A stretch of DNA of 54,871 nt from Candidatus Omnitrophota bacterium (lineage in GTDB: Bacteria > Omnitrophota > Gorgyraeia > B26-G9). Shown here in pieces: positions 45,053-53,008 of this stretch (position 1 is the stretch's first letter; every line of letters begins with the position of its first letter). Below the pieces are notes generated by a model, which searched no databases, was not told where the DNA came from, and worked only from the letters and a program-made list of their open reading frames with translations. The position numbers were made by a program, and so were the translations under genes. The stretch is from contig JAHITE010000120.1 in assembly GCA_018817585.1 (NCBI GenBank), forward strand, positions 1 to 54,871, in the 5' to 3' direction.

Positions 45053-48000
45053 TTAATCCAGAAAAGCCTCAAGATTATAAAGCGCGAATTTATCCCAAAC
45101 ATCGCGAATTACCTGATGCGTATCACAATGCTGGCAATAATCATCAAATAAAGGATTTCCATTAAGAAATTTTTCTTGTTTATAATCATTCAGATATTTA
45201 GCTTGATAGCGGAACCGCGCGTACTCTTCAGAATTCCAGATCTCTTTAAATGTCTTATCTTTTAAATATCCGACTGTTCTTAAATGACAGCAAAAGCTGA
45301 CATCACCGGCAGCGGGGATAAGGCTGAAACTCCAACCCAAGGCACAGCCTTTTTCCAAAAACACATCTTTTGACCAGGAACCGGTTTTCTGTTCAAAATT
45401 ATTCAACTGAAATTCTGTAGTATCAAGAAGTTTAATTTCTTTACCCTTAACCATTTGCTTTATTTTCGGCAATGCCAGCTTAACCGCCGCGATATCTTCC
45501 GGCTTTAATTTTAAAAAGTCGATATTCTGATCAAGCCGGACAAGATAAAACCGAAGCACATCAGCGCCAACAGCAATATCATTTTCCGCCATCTCGATGA
45601 GCTCATGAGCATTCATCGCGTGAATAACATGAGTAACGATTAAACGCGGACTTTTAGCTTTAGTCTGTTTTTTATAATCAGTTAAATATTTAAGGTTTTC
45701 AAGTATGGTTAAAAAAGCTTTTTCATTTTGTTTGGTATTAATTTTAGCAAAAGTTTCCGCCTTTCCTGCCGGCAGACTACAGAAGATTTCACTTACCCCG
45801 AAATCAACTGCTTTTTTAGCCACTTCTTTATTCAACAATATCCCATTAGTAAAAAATGAGACATCGATCCCCTTATCCCGGCCATATTTTACCATGTCAA
45901 AAAATCGCTCATGCAATAAAGGTTCGCCATCGCCTTGAAAAATCATCAGATCAGTATAAAGATCACTCAGATCATCGGCGATACTTTTAAAAGCCTCAAA
46001 GGTCAGTTTGCGGTCAAGAAACTCCTGGGGATGTTTTATGCTTGGGGTATGCACCCAGCAATGAACACAGTTCGCGTTACAGCGATGGTATGGGTCAATA
46101 ACCACAATCTGCGGACCGATAAAAGCATGCTCGCAAATAACGCCCAGAAGCCGTAACAGCTGCCGCTCATTACCGGTACCTGCCTGAACAGAAACTGAAG
46201 TCAGTAATTCGAAAAAGCCATTATCGGTTAAAACAAACTCTACATTGCCAATTCCTTTAGCAACAGCCTTTAGCTCATCTAGATATTCAATGAAATTTCT
46301 TCGCAAGCGCCGCAACGGCAGTACAGCAAGTGTTAAAGAACGCAAATCCACGTTCTTACCTAATTCTTTGGCGACAAACTGTAATATCTCATTTAATTTA
46401 AAAAAATTATATCGGCAAACCCCTATTGCGATTTTTACATTTTGCCCTCTTTTGGATAATGACTGCAGCTTGTTTATCTTTTCATTGAATTGAAAAGCTT
46501 TATCAATGCGGTTATGCAAAAATTCATTATCTCCGTAAATATAGATTGCCTCGGTGCTTTTAGTCAAAGGCTGAGACATCAGCTTATAATCCTTAATCTC
46601 CTGTTCTTTTTCTATTATTCTAATCTTACCTTTAAAGCAAACCTGATATTTCGCCGGAAAAATTTTTGCTTCTTTTCCTTCAAGAATTTCCGCCTGCAGC
46701 ACTCTTCCTTTTATATGTTCATCTGTATTTTGTATTAATGATAGAGAGTTATCGTCAATTAAAAACATAATACCCGGCAAGTTGTTTTCCGGAAATGTCC
46801 CAAACGCATCCCCATCTCTATTTCGAATGATATCATGCCAAAAACCGAATTTTTCAGGGAACAGACCTTCTTCAAATGAATTAAACCAACGCCGATATTT
46901 ACCTGTAAGCATACACCCTGCCTTATGTTCATCTATTTGCACAGCTTCTTTTAATAGCGTATTTACCTGCCATGAAATGGTTTTATCATCTTCAAAATAA
47001 ATATCCCAAGTCTGTTGTGCCGGAAAAGGCTTAAAATCAATATCAATTCTTAATTTATCCGTAGATAGCTTTGAGCTCACCCACTTCATTTTTCCTGAAT
47101 CATACCAGCGTCCACTTGAAAATAAAGCAGTATGCATTCCAATATTAGTAGTTAATTCCTGATCTCTCCAAAAAATTCGTAATTTTCCTTTATCAGCAAG
47201 CAGTTTTAGTTTGTCATTTTCTATTCCGCGCTGCATAATTACACCATGCATTATTTTAGAAAGATGTTCTTCGATTATTTCTGGCTCAGGCACAATTTTT
47301 ATTTCCTGCGAGAAAGTAAACTCAGTTGTCCCTTTTTCATTATTGGCTCCCATTAACTCGGGCGTTAGACTCCCACCTGCTGCTATAGATTCATCATCAA
47401 ACGCATTTTCTTTTACAGCTTGCAGAAAACGTGCTTGGGCATTTTTATCCGAGTTTTGAACCACTAACGCTGCTTTGTTCTTCTCGTGATTCTTAAACAT
47501 AATCGCAGGATATTCATTATTATTTTTTAGACCGATAATTCCTTCCGGCAAATCTCTAATCATCTCCTGCCAACCGTCAAATGATTGGGGAAACTGCCCT
47601 GTTTCATAGCCTCCAAACCATTGTTTATATTCTGAACGGAGTATCATTCCTATCACCTGCTTATTAATCTTAAGTGTGCTGTTATTCACGATGGTCTTAA
47701 CTTTCCAAGTAAAAGAATTTTCATCGGAAATACGTAATTGCCAATATTGGTGTATCGGCAAAGGGCGCCAGTCAATATTTATATACAAACATGACGGGCT
47801 TATTCTTTCTACTTGCCATTTGCACTTACTAGCATCAAACCATTCATCATTGATTAACAATGCCGCATGAAGTCCTTGGTTCGCGGTAAGAACTAAATTA
47901 TTCCAAGACAAATGAATAGATGAATTTTTTAGCGTTAGTTTTAGCCGTCCTTCTTCAAGCTGCCTACTCTCAAGTAATTGCTTATTCTTCTGAGACAGGA

Positions 48001-48673
48001 ACTCTGCTGTTTTTGCCTCATTCTCAAACAAACATAAGTTAACATTAAAAGGCTTATAACGGTTAGAGATAATCGATTCATTATGCTTGTCCACCTCTAT
48101 ACGCAAGGCTCGACTCCGACAATCTTCCGGAGAATTCTGAAACAGAAGTTGTCCGTGCTGCAGATTCTCAAAAATAACTGCTGGTAAGTTTTGCGTATTT
48201 TTTACTCCTAATAACTTACCATTTAAATCCAGCAAAAATATTTTTTCCCAAGACTTATTAAAAGCAGGGACTCTCCCTTCTTCAACACCACTCACCCATT
48301 TTTCATATTCCTGACGAATCATAATCCCGCAAATTATTTTTTCAATTCTTAATGGCTCTTTTACATCCATATATACCATCAAGTTAAAACCATTATCTAT
48401 TTTGCTAATCTGCCAAAGCACTCGAAGCGGCAGCTGCTCCCAATCAATTGTAATATGCAAAACGTCTTTTTTATCTTCTACCTGCCAAATCCCACTGCTT
48501 GTATCATGCCAGCATCCATTAATTAAAAAAGCAGTATGCATCCCTAAATCACTGCTGATTTTTGTTTTTCCATAATAAAGATGCAGTTGTTTGTTGCAAA
48601 CAACCAGCCTTGCCATCGCATTAGTAAATTCAGATTTTTTCAGCTTTGATAAGATTTTTTTTAATATCCGCAT
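45053..48673 (-). CDS. 1206-aa protein: three beta domains plus a radical SAM/SPASM core
   Basis: Beta units lie at ~20-218, 240-462 and 485-690; each has W-(H/F/Y)-D-(T/A/S) and a P-x-x-x-x-W strand (W-F-D-A-S with P-I-H-Q-Y-W in unit 2). Residues ~700-855 are an unrecognised alpha/beta linker. The rSAM core follows with C865, C869 and C872 (H-R-C-N-A-N-C-V-H-C), Q-G-D-G-E-P in place of G-G-E-P, and F-F-T-N-G. The tail has G-C-A-L-G-W-S-F, G-D-V-S-F-C-C-H and Y-C-Q-H-C, as in SPASM domains. The start has GGAG 7 nt upstream. It lies 97 bp before the 1401-aa gene, whose second half has the same kinds of parts. Confidence 0.85.
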   Translation of the reverse strand: MRILKKILSKLKKSEFTNAMARLVVCNKQLHLYYGKTKISSDLGMHTAFLINGCWHDTSSGIWQVEDKKDVLHITIDWEQLPLRVLWQISKIDNGFNLMVYMDVKEPLRIEKIICGIMIRQEYEKWVSGVEEGRVPAFNKSWEKIFLLDLNGKLLGVKNTQNLPAVIFENLQHGQLLFQNSPEDCRSRALRIEVDKHNESIISNRYKPFNVNLCLFENEAKTAEFLSQKNKQLLESRQLEEGRLKLTLKNSSIHLSWNNLVLTANQGLHAALLINDEWFDASKCKWQVERISPSCLYINIDWRPLPIHQYWQLRISDENSFTWKVKTIVNNSTLKINKQVIGMILRSEYKQWFGGYETGQFPQSFDGWQEMIRDLPEGIIGLKNNNEYPAIMFKNHEKNKAALVVQNSDKNAQARFLQAVKENAFDDESIAAGGSLTPELMGANNEKGTTEFTFSQEIKIVPEPEIIEEHLSKIMHGVIMQRGIENDKLKLLADKGKLRIFWRDQELTTNIGMHTALFSSGRWYDSGKMKWVSSKLSTDKLRIDIDFKPFPAQQTWDIYFEDDKTISWQVNTLLKEAVQIDEHKAGCMLTGKYRRWFNSFEEGLFPEKFGFWHDIIRNRDGDAFGTFPENNLPGIMFLIDDNSLSLIQNTDEHIKGRVLQAEILEGKEAKIFPAKYQVCFKGKIRIIEKEQEIKDYKLMSQPLTKSTEAIYIYGDNEFLHNRIDKAFQFNEKINKLQSLSKRGQNVKIAIGVCRYNFFKLNEILQFVAKELGKNVDLRSLTLAVLPLRRLRRNFIEYLDELKAVAKGIGNVEFVLTDNGFFELLTSVSVQAGTGNERQLLRLLGVICEHAFIGPQIVVIDPYHRCNANCVHCWVHTPSIKHPQEFLDRKLTFEAFKSIADDLSDLYTDLMIFQGDGEPLLHERFFDMVKYGRDKGIDVSFFTNGILLNKEVAKKAVDFGVSEIFCSLPAGKAETFAKINTKQNEKAFLTILENLKYLTDYKKQTKAKSPRLIVTHVIHAMNAHELIEMAENDIAVGADVLRFYLVRLDQNIDFLKLKPEDIAAVKLALPKIKQMVKGKEIKLLDTTEFQLNNFEQKTGSWSKDVFLEKGCALGWSFSLIPAAGDVSFCCHLRTVGYLKDKTFKEIWNSEEYARFRYQAKYLNDYKQEKFLNGNPLFDDYCQHCDTHQVIRDVWDKFALYNLEAFLD

Positions 48674-48716
48674 AATAATTCTCCAAGTTTACCAGTCAAT
48701 AGCGTGTTAATTAACC

Positions 48717-48816
48717 GTAGGGGCACTGCTTGCCTGCGCCCGCGTATAAATTATTTAATTAATTTTAATAATCTATATTATTATACCCATTCGGCCACGT
48801 CACGCCGTGGCCCTAC
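48717..48816. repeat. 100-bp element with terminal inverted repeats
   Basis: GTAGGGGCAC (48717-48726) and GTGGCCCTAC (48807-48816) are inverted repeats matching at nine of ten bases and frame exactly 100 bp. The core is A+T-rich (TTATTTAATTAATTTTAATA), while the ends are far richer in G+C than the region. GGCCACG-N6-CGTGGCC forms a 7-bp hairpin inside the right end. It looks like a small dispersed repeat or MITE-like element lying between two rSAM genes. Its right end stops 2 bp before the stop codon of the gene at 48818. Confidence 0.5.
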
Positions 48817-48817
48817 C

Positions 48818-49840
48818 CTATTCCTGATCAAAATGACAGCTGACCACCAAATGACAGTTGCGTTTGCACTTATTTATCAGCTCTATATGCTTATCAGCCT
48901 GTTCCGATAAACAAATCTCGGCAAGAGTTTTATTACTCTTTAAATTATCGATTATCCCAACCATCTGACATTTTGAAATATTCCCGGATGGATCTATATT
49001 AAGTATTCCGGCTTTTGCTAAATTACATTTATTTTTTTTGATAAACCTTAAAGGATCTAAAAAATAAGCTTTAAAAACGTTAAATTGCGCTACATCATCG
49101 ATCATTTTATACCCTTTTTCTTTTAGCGCTATAAGTTGATCTATCGTTTCTTTGATTTTCTGTTTATCTTGAGGCCAAAGATTCTTATAGTCCTCTAATT
49201 TAAACCACTCTACATCAGGCGCTTTGTCGTAGGAAAAAGGCTGAGCTATTGCCTGAAAATTTATATAAGAAATCAGCTTATTATTTTCAACCCAGCAGGT
49301 AAGATCAATTATATCGTCAATATTAAGACCACTTATAATAGTATTAATACCTATGCAAGTATTGGGACTAAAAGTAGCAACATTTTCTATTGCTTTTAAA
49401 ACCCCCTCGCATGCCTTATCCGTCCCACGCATAAAATCATGTGTTTCAGCCTTGAGGCTGTCTAGTGAAAAAGAAATAAAACCCAGCCCTGACTCTGCGA
49501 TTTTAGTTGCGATTTGATTATTAACACAAGAGCCATTTGAAATCGTCTGAATTTTAAGCCCCAAGCTTCTTCCATATTTTATTAAATCAAATATACCACT
49601 GCGCAGCAGAGGTTCCCCTGATCCAGATAAATTAATAACACAATTGCCGATATCCACAAATTCACTAAGTTGTTTTAGAATATCCTTCCATTGCTCTATT
49701 GAGAGAATATTATTCGAATTTAAAGGGCTATCTAGCCAAAATTTACACATTTTACATTTAAAATTGCACTGATATGCAATACCCAGATCGCAATAAGTCA
49801 ATTCAATGTTATTTTTTTTACCGCTTAATTTTTCTATCAT
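48818..49840 (-). CDS. Small radical SAM/SPASM-like protein, type B (second pair)
   Basis: I choose the ATG at 49838-49840 because GAGG lies 6 nt upstream; the longer frame to 49879 would overlap the preceding gene. The protein is 340 aa. The rSAM motif is Q-C-N-F-K-C-K-M-C (C25, C29, C32), followed by S-G-S-G-E-P and S-N-G-S. Auxiliary cysteines are at K-C-N-L-A, then S-K-C, then C-K-R-N-C-H-L-V-V-S-C (C-x3-C-x5-C). It is most like the gene at 50869-51909 (A-Q-P-F-S versus T-Q-P-F-S, N-L-W-P versus S-L-W-P). It is the last of four tandem genes. Substrate unknown. Confidence 0.85.
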   Translation of the reverse strand: MIEKLSGKKNNIELTYCDLGIAYQCNFKCKMCKFWLDSPLNSNNILSIEQWKDILKQLSEFVDIGNCVINLSGSGEPLLRSGIFDLIKYGRSLGLKIQTISNGSCVNNQIATKIAESGLGFISFSLDSLKAETHDFMRGTDKACEGVLKAIENVATFSPNTCIGINTIISGLNIDDIIDLTCWVENNKLISYINFQAIAQPFSYDKAPDVEWFKLEDYKNLWPQDKQKIKETIDQLIALKEKGYKMIDDVAQFNVFKAYFLDPLRFIKKNKCNLAKAGILNIDPSGNISKCQMVGIIDNLKSNKTLAEICLSEQADKHIELINKCKRNCHLVVSCHFDQE

Positions 49841-49847
49841 AAATTCC

Positions 49848-50849
49848 TCACAAACTATTAACAGCAGGGTCTTCTTCAAAAAAGCAGTTTATTAAAAAAT
49901 GGCAGTTTTTTTTGCAATTTTTTATTTTAGCCCTAATTACTTCTGCCTCCACAGAACACCAAATTTTTCTAATATCATCTCCTTTCCTAATCTCTCCTAA
50001 CACACCATAATTAAAACACAAAAATATTTGTCCAATAGAACTAACATGTACTGCTTTGTACATATTGCAAACAGAATTTTTAACAAACTTTTCAGGATGG
50101 CGTAAGTATGCTTTAACAGCCCTCAGCTGCGCGATGGAATTGTTGATTTTATAATAGCTTTGCTTCATAAAAATTAACTTATCCATAAGCTTGTCTATAT
50201 CATCTGTATTTTTAGGCCACAAAAACCCGTATTCACCTTTCCACCAATGTTCTTCAGGTTCAGTATTATTCGGCTGCATAGCAACCATTATCAAAACGTG
50301 TTCGATTTTATTGTTATTATTTATCCATTCCATAAGAGGAATAAAATCACGATATGTCTGCTCATATATTACGCTGATCAGCGATACCCGCATATGCGGA
50401 GCAAATCTATGCAAATTATCTATCGCCTTAAGCGCCTTTTCATGCACTCCCTCAACTCCCCGCATATAATCATGTATTTTTGGATCAATACTGTCCAAAG
50501 ATAGCTTTATATCCCGCATCCCTGAATCACCCAGTTTCCGCGCTACATTTTCATCAATCAGAAAACCATTAGAGTTAATATTGGTATAGAAGCCAATATC
50601 AGAAGCGATTTTTATAATTTCGAATATATCCGGGTATAATAAAGCTTCTCCTCCGCCGAAATTAAGCACAAAATCATCATCAACCAGTTCCTTAAGTTCA
50701 GTAAGAAACTTCTTGTATTGGGCTATGCTGGGGCAAGAATTTAGATCCTTTTTTTCGATAAAAATATCCGGTTGCCACTTCTTGCACATTCTGCAGCGCA
50801 GCATACAATTATCCGTAATACCCAGACATCCAAATTCCGGTTCTACCAT
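49848..50849 (-). CDS. Small radical SAM/SPASM-like protein, type A (second pair)
   Basis: The chosen ATG (50847-50849) follows GGGAG by 9 nt and lies 20 bp after the previous stop; the open frame to 50957 would overlap that gene by 89 bp. The protein is 333 aa. The rSAM motif is N-C-M-L-R-C-R-M-C (C15, C19, C22), with F-G-G-G-E-A and N-S-N-G-F. The tail has V-C-N-M-Y, I-F-L-C-F and C-K-K-N-C-H-F-L-I-N-C. It is most like the gene at 51913-52932 (M-Q-P-N-N-T and E-H-W-W versus Q-W-W; H-V-S-S-I-G versus H-I-S-S-V-G). It probably pairs with the type B gene that follows 7 bp downstream. Confidence 0.85.
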   Translation of the reverse strand: MVEPEFGCLGITDNCMLRCRMCKKWQPDIFIEKKDLNSCPSIAQYKKFLTELKELVDDDFVLNFGGGEALLYPDIFEIIKIASDIGFYTNINSNGFLIDENVARKLGDSGMRDIKLSLDSIDPKIHDYMRGVEGVHEKALKAIDNLHRFAPHMRVSLISVIYEQTYRDFIPLMEWINNNNKIEHVLIMVAMQPNNTEPEEHWWKGEYGFLWPKNTDDIDKLMDKLIFMKQSYYKINNSIAQLRAVKAYLRHPEKFVKNSVCNMYKAVHVSSIGQIFLCFNYGVLGEIRKGDDIRKIWCSVEAEVIRAKIKNCKKNCHFLINCFFEEDPAVNSL

Positions 50850-50868
50850 TACTAAGTACTCCCATATT

Positions 50869-51909
50869 CTATTCTGAATAACTTTGCGAATCGTCAAAAT
50901 TACAATTAACCATTGCCTGGCAATTTTTTCGGCATAGCTGAATACGCCCGCGCACATCCCGGGCTAAGTCTGAATTCCACATATCTTTAATACTGGTACT
51001 TTTTATATTTCCTATAGAAGGCATATTAAAACACAAATGTACTTGACCCGCGGGAGTTATATTTATTGCCCAGCTATCTAAATGACACCTCCCTTTTTTA
51101 ATAAACTTATCAGGGTTATTAAAATATTTTTTGAAAGCCCTGAATTGGTTTGCCGGGTTTAGTATCTGAAAAGGCGCTTTAAAATCATTAGCTAACTTAA
51201 GACTATATAACTGCCCCATTGTTTCATTCACTTTGCCTATATCTTTTGGCCACAAAGACGCATACTTTTCGTTCCTGTACCAGAACTCTTCCACTGGGGT
51301 GCTAAAAGGCTGTGTTAGGGCCTGGAATCCCAAACCGTTAATTCGCCCATCATTATCAGCCCATTTTGTAAGATCAATGATTTCATGCATATTAAGCTCA
51401 CAAATAACGCAATTAAGATAAATATTAGTCTGAGGTGAAAACCTTTTAATGAAATCAATGGCTTTTAGGACTTTCTCATGCGCGCCAGTTACTCCTCTCA
51501 TAAAATCATGCGTTTGAGGCCTGAAACCATCAAGAGATATTGAGATATTGCCAAGATTTGACCGGCCAATTTCCACAGCCTTATTCTTATCTATTAAAAA
51601 AGCATTAGTAGCCAAAAGAGTATCAAATCCCAATCCTTGAGCATGTTCAATAAGTACTAGGGTTTCCTCTCTGACCAATGGCTCCCCGCCAGCAAAATTA
51701 ATCTGCGGCTTATTATCTTTGCAAAGTAGTGCAAGATCTGATACCGCCTGTTTCCACTGCTCTAATGCCGGTTCATCCGGCTTGCGGATATTGACATCTT
51801 CGAGCCATTTATAGCACATTTTACAATGCATAAAACAACTCTCAATTAAAGCCAAACAGCAGTAAGACGGCTGTGCTGCTTCAGTAATATATTCCTGCCA
51901 ATAATCCAT
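50869..51909 (-). CDS. Small radical SAM/SPASM-like protein, type B (first pair)
   Basis: A 346-aa enzyme. The rSAM motif is S-C-F-M-H-C-K-M-C (C25, C29, C32), with F-A-G-G-E-P and A-T-N-A-F. H-D-F-M-R-G-V-T-G-A-H-E-K-V-L-K-A-I resembles a stretch present in all four small rSAMs. The tail has R-C-H-L-D, V-H-L-C-F-N and C-R-K-N-C-Q-A-M-V-N-C. The start has AAGGA 7-8 nt upstream. It follows the type A gene with a 3-bp gap. An auxiliary iron-sulfur cluster is likely, so a peptide, protein or sugar could be the substrate. Confidence 0.87.
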   Translation of the reverse strand: MDYWQEYITEAAQPSYCCLALIESCFMHCKMCYKWLEDVNIRKPDEPALEQWKQAVSDLALLCKDNKPQINFAGGEPLVREETLVLIEHAQGLGFDTLLATNAFLIDKNKAVEIGRSNLGNISISLDGFRPQTHDFMRGVTGAHEKVLKAIDFIKRFSPQTNIYLNCVICELNMHEIIDLTKWADNDGRINGLGFQALTQPFSTPVEEFWYRNEKYASLWPKDIGKVNETMGQLYSLKLANDFKAPFQILNPANQFRAFKKYFNNPDKFIKKGRCHLDSWAINITPAGQVHLCFNMPSIGNIKSTSIKDMWNSDLARDVRGRIQLCRKNCQAMVNCNFDDSQSYSE

Positions 51910-51912
51910 AAA

Positions 51913-52932
51913 CTAATCCTTGAAATTGCAATTTAATAGAAAATGACAATTTTCCCGACAATTATTAATTTGTTTACGCACTAATTCCGCATGTTCACTT
52001 TGCCATAATTCATCCAGCGAGATTTTGCGCACATCGCCTAGGCATTGATGCTGATAGCACATAAACATATCGCCCACAGAGCTGATATGTATCGCGTGAT
52101 CAATATTGCAGCTGCTTTGTTTGACATAAGTATTTGGATCAAATGAATAAGTTTTAAATGCCTGCAGATGCTCAATCGGATTACATATCTTATAGCCTTT
52201 TATTTTCAGCTGAATAAGCTCGTCTAAAACCGCGGCAGCCTGGTTATAATCCTTGAGCCATAATTCATTGAATGCCTGCTCCTTCCACCACTGTTCCTGC
52301 TGGTCAGTATTATTGGGCTGCATCAGCACCATCAGGTAAATCATATTTATTTTATTATTTTGCTGCACCCATTTAACCAGATCAACCATTCCCGTAAGTG
52401 TCGGCTGCATTATGATCGAACAAATACTGATCTGAGTATTTGGCGCGTATTGATTAACTAAATCAATTGCCTGCATTACCTTATCATATACTCCTTCTAC
52501 CCCACGCAAATAATCATGGGTTTTTCTATCCAAACTATCCAAAGATATATTTATATAATCAAGTTTGCTATCCCGCATTTTCTCTACCATTGCTCGATCA
52601 ATAATAAACGCATTAGTAGCAATATTCGTTCTAAACCCCAGCTCATGACAAAATTTAATCAGATCAAACAGCCAGGGAACAGTAGTAATCTCTCCTCCGC
52701 CAAAGTTAATAACAAAATCATCAGGCGCAAATTTCCGCAAAGATAATGCGCATTTTTTCCAGTCTTCTAATTCCATCTGTAAGCGGTCAGGTTTAATAAA
52801 AATATCTTTTTTCCATTTAAAGCACATCTTACACTCTAAGAAACAATAATCAGATAGAGTAAAGCAGCAAAATGTAGGCACAGGGATTTCTTTAAAATCC
52901 AAATTATAGTTTAACGACTGATTTTCTTGCAT
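51913..52932 (-). CDS. Small radical SAM/SPASM-like protein, type A (first pair)
   Basis: The chosen ATG (52930-52932) has GGAG about 7 nt upstream; the frame is open to 52974, but those 14 codons lack a ribosome site. The protein is 339 aa. The rSAM motif is Y-C-F-L-E-C-K-M-C (C30, C34, C37), with F-G-G-G-E-I in place of G-G-E-P. M-Q-P-N-N-T and Q-W-W mark the type A core. The tail has S-C-N-I-D, M-F-M-C-Y and C-R-E-N-C-H-F-L-L-N-C. It is first of the four tandem rSAM genes and comes 76 bp after the beta-domain gene. Confidence 0.87.
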   Translation of the reverse strand: MQENQSLNYNLDFKEIPVPTFCCFTLSDYCFLECKMCFKWKKDIFIKPDRLQMELEDWKKCALSLRKFAPDDFVINFGGGEITTVPWLFDLIKFCHELGFRTNIATNAFIIDRAMVEKMRDSKLDYINISLDSLDRKTHDYLRGVEGVYDKVMQAIDLVNQYAPNTQISICSIIMQPTLTGMVDLVKWVQQNNKINMIYLMVLMQPNNTDQQEQWWKEQAFNELWLKDYNQAAAVLDELIQLKIKGYKICNPIEHLQAFKTYSFDPNTYVKQSSCNIDHAIHISSVGDMFMCYQHQCLGDVRKISLDELWQSEHAELVRKQINNCRENCHFLLNCNFKD

Positions 52933-53008
52933 TTTTTTCTCCATTTTAAAAATGAAAATAGCCCAAAGCGGCATTAAGAGTAATCAAGATTTCCCCTCAT
53001 AGCATGGT

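Noticed and set aside
42211-48000. Many 60-97-aa plus-strand ORFs across the beta-domain genes
   Set aside because: They lie antisense to long, motif-supported minus-strand genes, with no start signals; they are shadows of the coding pattern.
49848-50957. Longer start at 50957 for the type A radical SAM protein
   Set aside because: It would overlap the upstream gene by 89 bp; the ATG at 50849 has GGGAG and a normal 20-bp spacing.
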